From Pseudocercospora fijiensis CIRAD86 (taxonomy: Eukaryota; Ascomycota; Dothideomycetes; Mycosphaerellales; Mycosphaerellaceae), in the NCBI RefSeq assembly GCF_000340215.1, contig NW_006921539.1, positions 2,304,507-2,368,506 on the forward strand: a stretch of 64,000 nt of DNA. Direction: 5' to 3'. The notes below the pieces were generated by a model. That model was not told the DNA's origin. It ran no database searches and saw only the letters and a program-made list of their open reading frames with translations. A program made the position numbers and the translations under genes. This document shows positions 21,700-31,689 of this stretch, one piece after another; the first letter of the stretch is position 1; each line of letters begins with the position of its first letter.

Positions 21700-24600
21700 T
21701 CTAACGTTTTCGCCGGAATTATAAATTAGGATTACTAGCTATATACCTACCGACTTAAGGAGACTTCTAATAAAGTTTACGCGCTATTCTATTGCGCTAA
21801 TCTCCGGGCCCAACGTTAAAGAGAGAGGGCTCGGGTATTACGAGCGGTTAGTATATATACCCTATATAAGAGGGTAGCTAACAAGATTAAGCCCGTAAAA
21901 GGCAGCGTATATATAACCGATAGGTCCAATCCTAGCGGAAATCCTAACTAGCGACAAAAGTGCCTTAACCGCGAAGCGATATTAACACCTAGGGATAGTC
22001 TATACGACTAGAGGTATATTACTAAAAAGTTCTCCTCTATTCCTAGGGGATCGAGGCTAACGCCGGAGAGACTAGCGAATATTAAACCTAGCATCGAGCT
22101 TTCGGATCTTAAACTAGATTTGCTGTACGAGCTTCTATATAACCGCGAAGCCGTATTAGTATATAACTTTACGTATCTAGGTAGGATCAACCCGGAGGTT
22201 GCCCCTCTATAGAGGATCCGAACGATCGAGTATAAGCCTTAGGCTTACCTAGGGTTTAAGCTAAATCTAAGCCTAAGAGGTATAGTTGAGGACATGATAC
22301 GGCAGCGTGTAAAGGCTAGCACCTTAGAGCCTTCCTATGCCTCGTATCGCAATCTATACTTCCTAGTTTAGAAGAAGACAGCCCCTAGGGAGCTAAAGAA
22401 GTATCGGCTAATCAACGCTATATAGAAGTTTAATATAGTTACGATTAGAGATGCTAATCTTCCTCCGGAGACTAATAGGTTCTTAGAAGCCTTTGCTAAC
22501 TATATAGTAGCCTCGCTAGTTAATATGTTCTCGGGCTACGACTAGATACCTCTCTACCCTAATAGCCGGGACCTTACTAGTTTCGAGACACCTCTTAGGC
22601 TATATAGACAAACTACCCTTCCCTAAGGGGCAACCAACTCCGTAGCCTAGTTTGTTCGTATTATGAACTAAGTCCTCGCGGCCTATATCTCCTATGTAGC
22701 GATGCCTTTCCTCGACGACATCGGCATTAAGGGCCCTAAAACTAGGTACGATAATAAAGAAGTAGAGCCTAGCATCCGTAGGTTCTTTCTCGAATACATT
22801 TAGAACCTCGATAGTGTCCTCTACGACCTAGAGCGAGCTAACCTAACGGTGTATAGGGAGAAGCTTTAGCTCCTATATAAACGAATGAATATTGTCGGGT
22901 TTATAACTAATAAGAACGGCCGCTATTCTAACAATGCACGGGTCCTAAAGATTGTTTCCTAGCCAGACCCTACCTATTAGAAAGATGTCCGGATCTGGCT
23001 TAGAGTAGTCTCCTACTTCCGCATCTAGGTCGAAAACTTTGCGTTAGTATATAAGCCTCTATACGCCTTGCTTAAGAAGGATGTAGAGTTTATATAGACC
23101 TCCGTTTACTAAGCCGCTAAGGACAAGGTTACTAAGGCGCTTGTTAGCGCGCCTACGCTTACCTCTATTAACTACTCGGAAGGCGTAGGTCTACTAATTG
23201 TTGCTATCGACTCGAGCGGGGAAGGCTACGGCGAGATACTAATGCAGTATAATCGTAAGGAGCCCTCCTTACGTTACCCTGTCTGGTACGAGTCCGGTCT
23301 ATAGAAACCTATCGAAGCCCGATACGATACTAGCAAGCGAGAGTGCCTTAGTGTCTATAAGGCTCTTAAGAAGTTCCGACCTTAGCTCTTTAGAATGTTC
23401 TTTCGCCTAGAAGTCGACGCTTAGACGCTAGTCTATTAACTTAACCGTATAGCCTCCGACCTACCTAACTCTGCGATAGCTCGGTAGGTTGCCTAGATCT
23501 ATTTGTTTAATTTCGACGTCTTCCATGTTCCTAGCAAGAAGTATACTAGGCCGGATAGCCTTTCTAGAAGGCCTACTATAGAAGAGGATATCGCCGAGAT
23601 AATAGAAGAAGAGGATGTCGACGCGGTTATTAACCGCACCTTCTTTACTGCCTTCTATATTAATGCTATGCCGGTGATTACTAGGCCTACTACCGACGAC
23701 TAACCTAGTAACTAGCCTAACGAAGACCCTGCTACTAACGACGAGGGCTAGGACGATGCTAAGGCGGGCGAACTAGGTAGGAATAATATCCTTAATAGGG
23801 TCTACTCCGACGACTCCTATAACATCGCCTACTTCCTTACCTATACGAAGAGAGCTCCCGGTCTGTTAAAGAGTTAATACCGTCGTATTATCCGCTATTC
23901 TCGGAGGTTCCTTGTTAAGGATCGCATCCTTTAGCGATAGGCTATAGTTAATGCACCGCTCTAGCGTATTATTAACGATCTAGCAGCCCGATAAGAAATC
24001 CTTCGTTCCGTTTACGATAAGCTCGGCTATCGGGCGGCGGAGGGCACCTTCGATATCCTTCGTCGACGCTACTAGTAGGACGGCGTATAGGCTAATGTCT
24101 CCCGCTACTACAAGAGCTGTCCTAAGTGCAACTTTAGGAATAGCTACCGGCGTCTAGGAGAGCTGCGTATCCCTACTGCCTAGTTAGTTAGGGAGCGGTA
24201 GTATAGCGATAGGGTCTATCTTAGCCGCAACAATAGCCTATATATTATTCGAGAGGGTCTTTCTCGATAGCCGGAGGCCTATTATTTCTATAAGGGTTGC
24301 GGTGCCATTAATGCCCGTAATATAGCTACCTTCCTGTTTAAGGATCTGTTTTACCGCTAGGGAACACCTTACGAGATTATCTTAGACAACGCTACGAACA
24401 ACATAGCTAAGGAGGTTTAAGCGCTACTTGTTTCGTACGGGGCTAAGAACGTTCGCATCTCCCCGTACTATCCCTAGTCGAATACTATTATTAAGCGCGG
24501 CTATCGGTCGTTAATTAATACCCTATCCAAGATAACTAATAGTAGCGACAGATTAGTTCCTATTTCTACCCGCGTCCTAGCCCTTCTCTAGGCGGACCGA

Positions 24601-25413
24601 ACTACTATTGTCGATACGACTAGACTTACACTAGCGGAACTTATAATTAGGAGGGACGCCGTTCTTCCTATTGAATTGTCCTACCGCACGTACGGCGTTT
24701 ACGATTAGGGGTCTGTTCGTACTAGGGTAGATCTTCTTACCCTACGGGCTAAGGCTCTTAAGGATATAACTACGACTTCTTAGGAGGGTCTTACTCGATA
24801 ACGTCGCCTTCGGGAGGAAGCTAAGCAGTATTTTAATAACTATAATGCTGTTGATTAGGAACCTCTAAAGGTTGGCGATATAGTCCTTCTATACCGGTCC
24901 GAACTAGAGTATAGTTACTCCTATAAGCTAGCCTTCAAGTGGAAGGGTCCTTATAGAGTAAAGGAGGTCCTTTACTCGGGTTCCGCATACCTTCTTTAGG
25001 AGCTAGATAGTGCTACCTTAAAGCACTCTTACCCTTAGGCTAATCTAAAGAAGATCGTTAAGTTACGCGAACCTGCCCGCCCTCCGCCGACCGAGGAGGA
25101 AGTTAGTGCCTCTATAGACCCTCTACCGTCCTTAGATGCCTATCGGGAGGAGGATCCTACCGCTATTATAGATCCTATTCTGCCTAAGAACTATACCTAT
25201 CCCTAGATTCCTCTTAGTAAGCTATTAGGAATAACTTAAGAACAAAGGGAGGGTTATATACGGATTAACTATATATAGAGCGTTTCCGATATTGATTCCG
25301 ATTCTAATAGTAAACTAGACTTCTAGCTATCTGACTCTGACTCCGAGGAACCTGACTAGTCTAGCGATAAAGACCGCTTAGAATCATAGCTAGACGACCC
25401 CGAGACTAAATAA
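21700..25413 (+). pseudogene. pol of the 12-kb LTR element: reverse transcriptase, RNase H, integrase
   Basis: Frame 1 is continuous for about 1,240 codons apart from RIP-type stops. The RT shows KYRLINAI near 22405, FSGYDxIPLYPNSRDLTSF near 22530, TTLPxGATNSVAxFVRIMN near 22610 and the catalytic FLDD at 22708-22719, still intact. The RNase H region begins near 23200 (LLIVAIDSSGEGYGE) and has TSKRECLSVYKALKKF near 23330. The protein then reads FNFDVFHVPSKKYTRPDSLSRRP (about 23500). The integrase has LGYRAAEGTFDILRRRY, YKSCPKCNFRNSYRR, IILDNATNNIAKEVQALL (DDE core) and PYYPQSNTIIKRGYRS, then a C-terminal GDIVLLYRSELEYSY domain. It ends with an acidic Ser/Asp tail and TAA at 25411. No chromodomain is seen. 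Confidence 0.88.
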
Positions 25414-25679
25414 TTGCTTACTCTTCCTTACCTCTGTCTGCCTCTACTACGTTGCTTCCTTACTCTTATCGATCGTTCTCCGCGCTATTAATGCAGTGCC
25501 GCCCTATACCTTTAGTCCTTACCTATTGTCTGTTCCTGCTAATGTTTATGCTCTCGTTTATTGCTTTTGGTTTATCCTGTTGTTATCTTTTGCTTTTACC
25601 TTTACCTTCGATTGATGTTGCTATAACTTTATTCCTTCGCTCTTGTTTCCTTAGATAGAACTATACGAGGCGTATTTTC

Positions 25680-25706
25680 CTAATAATACCCCGGGGGTAG
25701 CATTAG
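25680..25706. repeat. CCCCGGGG-centred palindrome, copy 5 (after pol)
   Basis: CTAATAATACCCC/GGGGGTAGCATTAG, 27 bp, 267 bases after the pol stop. The 400 bases up to the next copy (26112) hold no coding frame I can support. Confidence 0.88.
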
Positions 25707-26111
25707 GAAGATAGCCGAACCTAACCCCTCTACCCTTCTAGGACTACTTCCCTCTAGATTCCTAGTCTCTAGCAACCGCCCTTAGGTAGCAACGATAATA
25801 AGATACTCCGCTAGAGAAGATTGTTCCTGCCCTAATTAGCATTAGTTACGTAGGACACTAAGAAAGGGAGGATCCCTCTCCCTTCCTAGCTCTTAGATAG
25901 ACGTAGCAACCTAGGCCTATAGCCTCTAAGAATAGGGACCTTAGGCCGCTAAGCTTAGTGTCTAGAAGAAAGAAGAACGCACGGGCTACGTTTACATACC
26001 TGCTACTGCGAAAGGTAATGCTGCATCTATAACGATATTGCTATAGGCTAATACAAGCTACGCTAGGCCTAGGCGATTTGCTCCTAGTTACCGAGCATCT
26101 CTAGAGAAAAG

Positions 26112-26137
26112 CTAATCTACCCCGGGGGTGTCATTAG
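26112..26137. repeat. CCCCGGGG-centred palindrome, copy 6 (ahead of ORF3)
   Basis: CTAATCTACCCC/GGGGGTGTCATTAG, 26 bp. It is followed by about 420 bases of leader, including a run of C near 26459-26468, before the ORF3 start. This parallels the poly-C at about 18301 upstream of the gag palindrome. Confidence 0.88.
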
Positions 26138-26558
26138 TCCCGCTAGCCTTACTACTATAGATTACTACTAGGTACTCGAACTGACTAGTTACATTTCGAG
26201 TGCGCGGGAATCTACGAAAGCTAGAGGTTAACAAAGGCGCGTAGTCGCTACTAGCAATTAGCTAGATCGATTGTTAAACTTTAGCCGCCCTACTAACAAA
26301 GGAGTCTCGTATATAGCTTTACTTTTTAGGGTCTATATATAATCGTCATCCGTTTGCTTTACCGGAATATACGGACTACGCTACCTTCGCACCCTATTTA
26401 AGGCGAGCCTTCTAAGCCCTTTCTTCTACTCGAACACTAACTAACTTACTACCGCCTACCCCCCCCCCTCTTCTATCTAAACCCTTCAATTATTATTAAC
26501 AAGCTACGAACGTTTTTGTAAGCTCGTTACTAACTCCTTTCCGCTCCGGTCGACTAAG

Positions 26559-29297
26559 ATGTCTTCCGGCGCCCTAAATCCGCTAGGCGCTAGCAGCAGC
26601 GGCAACCTACGAGCCTTAAACCTAGGCGCACTAGTCCCGATCGAAGCCCTATCCGATAGCGCCTTAGCTGCTGTAACTAGCCTCGAGCACTGCTTCTAGA
26701 TCGTTACCGCCCTTAAAGATCCTTAAGAGAAGATCTAGAACGCTCGCACCCTGCTACGCGTTATCGATAGGAACATTAAGAAGGCTACTATCTTAGTTGC
26801 GTACGGTATAAACAACTTGCGTTAGTCTATCGGTAAGCGTATCTTTAAGCGCGAGGTTCTTAACGATATAGATATTAAATAAGCCTTTCCTATCGTCTAT
26901 AGCCTCGAGACTGCCGGCACCTAGATTCGTTTACGCTTTAAGACCCTCGACTAGGCCTTCGAATATTAGGGAGGACTAAGCAGTCTTCCTAAGAGCCTTA
27001 TTAACTTCGCCTACGGTAGACAAGAGCGTACAAAGCAGGTCTCTTCGTTCGTTAATAAGTATAAGGTCCGTCGTTAAGGCGCCGAGCACCTTTCCCGTAC
27101 TATAATCTATCGTATATCTACCGCTAGTAAGAAGGTAGGCAAGCAGTCGCTCAACTTGTCCTTTGCGCTTAACGACTTTACGACATCCTATTAGAAGCGG
27201 CACTACGATGCAATTGTCTAGGTCGATCTCAACGTATAGATAACTAAGGATCTACTAAAAGAGAAGGGCTGTCGCATTAATAGTGTAGGCTTTATTGTTA
27301 AAGGTTAAGAGGCTCCTATCGTTAATGTCCTTAAACGTAAGGCTCTTCGCCTAGAAATAGAGGCCGATACGGCTGCTAGTCTCGCGCTCGCTACGGAGAT
27401 ATAGGCTTAAGACCGTCGCTCGACCCGTAACCGTAAGGTCCCTTAGGAAGTTAAAGACGAGCGCGCTAAGGCCGAAGTAGCGCGTAAGAAGGCATTGCAT
27501 ACTCGCTAGGCCCTCCGTAAGGCTACTAAGAAGTATAGCGCCCCTTCTAGTACTAACTATAGTACTAACTATAGTGACTCGGATATTAATATGCTAGATA
27601 CACTACTAGAAGATGTCTCCTCCGAAGGCTCCTTTAGCGAGCGTAGAGATAGAGGGCTCTCGCCGATCCTATTAACTAAGAATATCTATAGTTCTTGTAA
27701 GGGCGACTCTATTGCGTACCTTATTACTGAGATCGATATAGTTCCTAAAGCCGTAATAGGCGAAGCTTCTGCCGCCCTCTCTATCTGTTAATAGCTCGAC
27801 GACCTTAGTAAGCTAGGAGAAGAGCCGTTCTCTATATGTGCTAACTATATTAAGAAGGCCGCTAAGGTCTGTAGTCTCTATGCTAGTACTAAGGCGAGTG
27901 TCCTCGTCGGTCGCCTATTAAAAATTGGTCGTAAGGTTCCTAATCTAGACGCCTTCGCTACCCTTAAGGCTAATTAGGCCTATACTAACTAGTTTCCTAG
28001 ACGCCCTGTTGCCGCCCCGATATCTCTAGGACTCTACGCGTTCAACCCTACTAGTACTATTACTCGCGCCCTTACGCTAACAGATCGCTAGAGTAAGTTC
28101 GTTACCGGCATCCTTAGCTAAGGCACTTCCTTCGACCGCTTTCGCTAGACTAGTAATGCTATCTTCCCTTAAGTCTTTAGTTAGTTATAAGAGCCTCGTA
28201 GAGTATATCTTCCTTTCCTTATCGACCTAATATAGGAGGAGTTTAAAATGTACCTTTAGTATATGCGTGCGATGCCTAAGTCTAAGCAAGAAGGCCGTAA
28301 TATCCTTTAAACTTATAGTGTAAGCAACTAAATCGTCCGCTAGTATCCTGCCCTGTAGCTCTTGGCTGTCGCCCTTCGACCTAATTACGTATACGAGCTT
28401 ATCTCCGTCCCTAAGCCTGCTAAGTTCTTTAAGGTTAGCGGTACTTACGAAAACTGTCCTTCTAAGGAGTCTGCTCGTCTCGGATAAGATATAGTTAAGC
28501 TCGTAGCTAGCGAGGGTGCTAGTTACCTACGTATTAAGGTCTGCCTTATGTCTAAGGATAAGACTAGCTGCTCTACTATTGTCGAAGGCATGCATTAGCC
28601 CGAGGTCTTTGCGAACTAGGTTAAGAAGCTTAAGGCTCGTAGCCTAGTCCTACTAAGCAAGATCGGTAAGATTACTAACAAGCACCTTACCGACGACGAC
28701 CTCGACTATATGTTCGATAGTTAGCCTAATAGTAAGGGGCGCAAAGCAGAGTAGATCCTCAACCCTCTAAAGGAGTGCGAGGTCTCTATTTAGATGCTAT
28801 ACCTGCTATATAGTAATCTAAAGACTAAGAGTAACCGTATATTAATTGACCTAGGCTACTCTCGCGTTATTAACGGCACTAAGGTTAAGGGCTACGAGAA
28901 CTTAACAGTCTCTTAGGTTGCTAAAGTACACCGCAATCTAACCGCCCTCCTAGCCTCTAACTCCTTCGTACTATTCGCTTTCCCTACGGCTATCTTAGTC
29001 GAAGGCCTCGGCTATATCTCCGACGCTCTAGTTAGTAGGATTCCTTAGTTAAGTTACGTTGTTTAGAACGAAGTTGAACAGATCCTCTAGCTTAATAACG
29101 AGGGACTTAAGGAATATCTGCACGATTAGGAGAAGGCTGCGACGGAAAAGGCTATTAACCTCCTCGTTAATTAAGCTTTCTACGAGGGATAGTACTTCGG
29201 TGCTAACAGCTTTAACGTATGCGGAGGAGATTTCGAGAGCCGACTAGCAGATGAGGTTATTGCTAGTAAGGATTACGGCGCGTTAAAGCAACAGTAA
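26559..29297 (+). pseudogene. ORF3 of the 12-kb LTR element: 912-codon protein of unknown function
   Basis: An ATG at 26559 opens a frame of exactly 913 codons that ends in TAA at 29295. It is broken only by scattered in-frame stops of RIP type, with no indel frameshift. The N-terminus is Ser/Gly/Leu-rich (MSSGALNPLGASSSGNLRAL). A predicted helical region follows (HCFxIVTALKDP; RTLLRVIDRNIKKATILVA). A strongly basic Lys/Arg/Ala helix lies near codons 265-325 (RRSTRNRKVP, KAEVARKKALHTR), then an acidic Ser/Asp segment near 340 (NYSDSDINMLDTLLEDVSSE). A second globular region covers about 380-910 (FPRRPVAAPISLGLYAFNP; RRVYLPFLIDLIxEEFKMYL; NILIDLGYSRVIN-like). I see no envelope-type signal peptide or membrane span and no known recombinase, nuclease or helicase motif. 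It lies between palindromes 6 and 7. Confidence 0.65.
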
Positions 29298-29350
29298 GTC
29301 TGTATAGTGTTGCTTAGGAAGTTGTTTTTGCATAATTATAGTATCTAGGA

Positions 29351-29376
29351 TTAATACTACCCCGGGGGTGTTATTG
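29351..29376. repeat. CCCCGGGG-centred palindrome, copy 7 (after ORF3)
   Basis: TTAATACTACCCC/GGGGGTGTTATTG. It lies 54 bases after the ORF3 stop and about 110 bases before the 3' LTR. Confidence 0.85.
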
Positions 29377-29470
29377 CGGAGTTCTAAGAATAGCCTTAGC
29401 TAAGAGCGCTAAGGATGCATATATGTTTGTTTTAAGCGCGCATAATGTGAAACGTGTCTAGTTAGACACG

Positions 29471-29484
29471 AAGAAAGGGAGGGA
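29471..29484 (+). promoter_or_regulatory. Polypurine tract abutting the 3' LTR
   Basis: AAGAAAGGGAGGGA directly precedes the first LTR base at 29485. This is the expected position and composition for plus-strand priming of reverse transcription. Confidence 0.8.
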
Positions 29485-29763
29485 TATTGGCTAGTAACCG
29501 GCCCTATACCTATAGGCTAGTTTTGAGCCTATATAAGAGGCCTCCTTCTATAGAGTAGACAGATTATCAACCTCGTATAGTACATTATTTATGTTATACT
29601 TCTACAATGCCTATATTGCAGGGCTCTAGTTATTAGCCTAAGCGACAGTCTCGTTATCCTATCTTGCTAAACATAGCTGCCTATATTGCTATAGGTCATG
29701 TTACCCTCGGTAGCCTGTACTATTGCTACGAGTAGTAGTAGTAGTATTGGTTTCCGTCCTTTA
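29485..29763 (+). repeat. 3' LTR (279 bp)
   Basis: Near-identical to 17515-17793 and of the same length. The differences I noticed are C/T or G/A (for example CCCTACACC versus CCCTATACC, GGGCTAG versus AGGCTAG). They are attributable to RIP rather than age alone, so LTR divergence should not be used as a clock. Confidence 0.9.
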
Positions 29764-29767
29764 CTGT

Positions 29768-31085
29768 TTAGAAGCCTTAATTCTGCTTCTATTATAGTAA
29801 CAACCTCTTTAACCTCTGCCTTACTCCGAGCCTAGTAAATGGCTCTTTTGAATAGTCTCTAGACTATAGGGTACTTAAATTTAGGAAAGTGTCGAAGGAA
29901 GGTCTCTTTAGCGTACCGCTAGCAGAGATATAGTCGTATTTCCTCGTCCTCGTCGAAGGACAGTCGAATAGCCGCTTGTTCTTATACCGAGTCGTTAGTT
30001 ATAGCTAACTTCGGCTTCTAGCGAGGGCACTACCGCTTTAGGACTCGGAAAGCAGCTTGCTAAAGCCTCGCACGCTGTGTTTGTAGCAATATATATACTG
30101 CTAGCATCCAACTTTCGAATCTATTACGGATATACACTATAAAGAGATGCTAGCCTATATTAGTAGTCTTATACGTTGCGTCGTAGAGAAATAACTAATC
30201 CTAGATTAGTCGCTGCTTTGCGGTTCCTATAGCCTAATTATATAAGCGGGGTAGTAGTAGTAGTAGTGCACTTACATCTCCTACTAATCTATTATCTAAT
30301 AACTGCCTCTGCTAATCCGCCTGCTATACAATACCCTTATAAAGGCGCCCTTCTATAGTTGCTAATACAGCTTTATACTATAACTAAGCGCCGTTTACTA
30401 GATTAGTTAATAGCGATAGCTCGTTATATAGGTTCTCGAGTTAGAGGGAGATATTGCCCTTCTTAGTAAAGGTTACCTTCTTCTTGTCCTTCTTCTTAGA
30501 CCATTTTATTACACCTTCCTTTATACGATAGCCTCTAATAACGGCAAAGCGGTTAGCGTTACGACCTTCCTTTATTAGATAGAATATACGAGCTATATTA
30601 TAGTCGTATTAGTCTATTAAGTACTCGAGAACGACCTTTAAGCCGTTACTAGCACCTCGTACGTCCTACTTACTATTAGCTTCTAACTCGACTTAAATAG
30701 GCCTCCGCTATCGACTCGAGAGGCAACCCTACTAAACTTACTATATAATCTATCGAATAGTAATATAGCGAGCCCGCCTCGGTAGAAGGATCGGGCGACG
30801 ACGAAGCGACCTTGTATATATACGGCTCTCTATAGTTCTTCGAGCGATATATAGCAATTACTATATACGTCGCATTACATCCTTCCTTATAATACTCTAC
30901 CTTCCGAATACTATCTAGCACCTCGCGTAGCCGATTAGCATCCTGCTAACAACGATAATAGTATATTGTCCGCTATATTAAGCTATCCTTATGCCTCTCC
31001 TATAGCTTCTAGTACTAGAAGTTACTAGCAAATGGCTATACCTTGTTGTATTTATCGGCGTCTAAGAACAGGCTATTTAAGGGTG
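29768..31085 (-). mobile_element. MULE transposase relic, N-terminal half including catalytic core
   Basis: Minus-strand frame beginning near 31085 (NPPLNSLFLDADKYNKV). It continues through RLREVLDSIRKVEYYKEGCN and YREPYIYKV, the region ahead of the catalytic domain. The core reads LFLYDATYKTTNIGxHLF (first catalytic Asp, matching MULE DATYKT) and KLAITNDSVxExAAI (second Asp region). It runs to RLLNS at the insertion junction, then resumes at 17510. RIP-type stops are present. MULEs are cut-and-paste DNA transposons; this copy is dead. Confidence 0.75.
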
Positions 31086-31689
31086 GATTAAAGAGCTAAG
31101 AACGCAGTAATATATCGAGACAAGAGGGGATTAGATAGGCTATTGTAATAGTTAGAAAGAGCGTAGAAATTGGCCTACCTACATGCCTATAATAACACCT
31201 TATATATAGCTATATAGCTGATTTTTCGTCGATATAACGACTTCCTACTACGATATAAAGTCGGCGACTAATGGATCCTCGGCATGCCTAATTTAGCTAG
31301 CAAAAATAGCTATATCTCGATTTATTAATCGACTCTACTACTACCGAGTATATCCGTAAATGTAAGTAATCTACTACAACCCTTGCACGCTAAAAGTCTG
31401 CTACATCTAACACCATCTTAGCCGGAGATAAATGAAGGTGTAAGTATATTAACTAAGACAAGGGCATAAATCGCGCCGCTACGGCGGCTAGGTTTGCAAG
31501 GCCGCTTAACTACTTCTATAGTTGTTTATAGGCTATATGTAGACCGCTAAGAGGTCTATATTCGAGCCAATTTCAAGCCTTGTAATCGCATAGTATAGGC
31601 CTATAAATAAGGAGCTGCAATAAAGCTAAACTAGACCTTATCTAGCGGCTATTCCTATTTCTTGTTTATCGACCTATTCTACCTCTTCC

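Larger units (their letters stand above)
17511..29767 (+). mobile_element. Complete 12.25-kb LTR retrotransposon with an extra ORF, nested in a MULE
   Basis: Direct repeats of 279 bp (17515-17793 and 29485-29763) flank the element. The 4-bp direct repeat CTGT immediately outside both LTRs (17511-17514 and 29764-29767) is a target-site duplication. A purine tract abuts the 3' LTR. Inside, in order, are a leader with hairpin and palindrome, gag-protease (frame 2), pol with RT, RNase H and integrase (frame 1), and a third long ORF. The Gypsy-type order RT-RNase H-integrase places it in Ty3/Gypsy, although I see no chromodomain. At 12,249 bp it is large for a fungal LTR element. Joining the flanking sequences minus one CTGT restores a continuous MULE frame (…RLLNS|RLAEEA…). 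This is strong evidence for a simple insertion. Confidence 0.92.

Noticed and set aside
18447..29376. Treating each CCCCGGGG palindrome as an LTR/purine-tract boundary
   Set aside because: The true LTRs, purine tract and target duplication of this element are at 17515/29485, so the internal palindromes cannot be its LTR edges. The idea remains open only for the copy at 7942.
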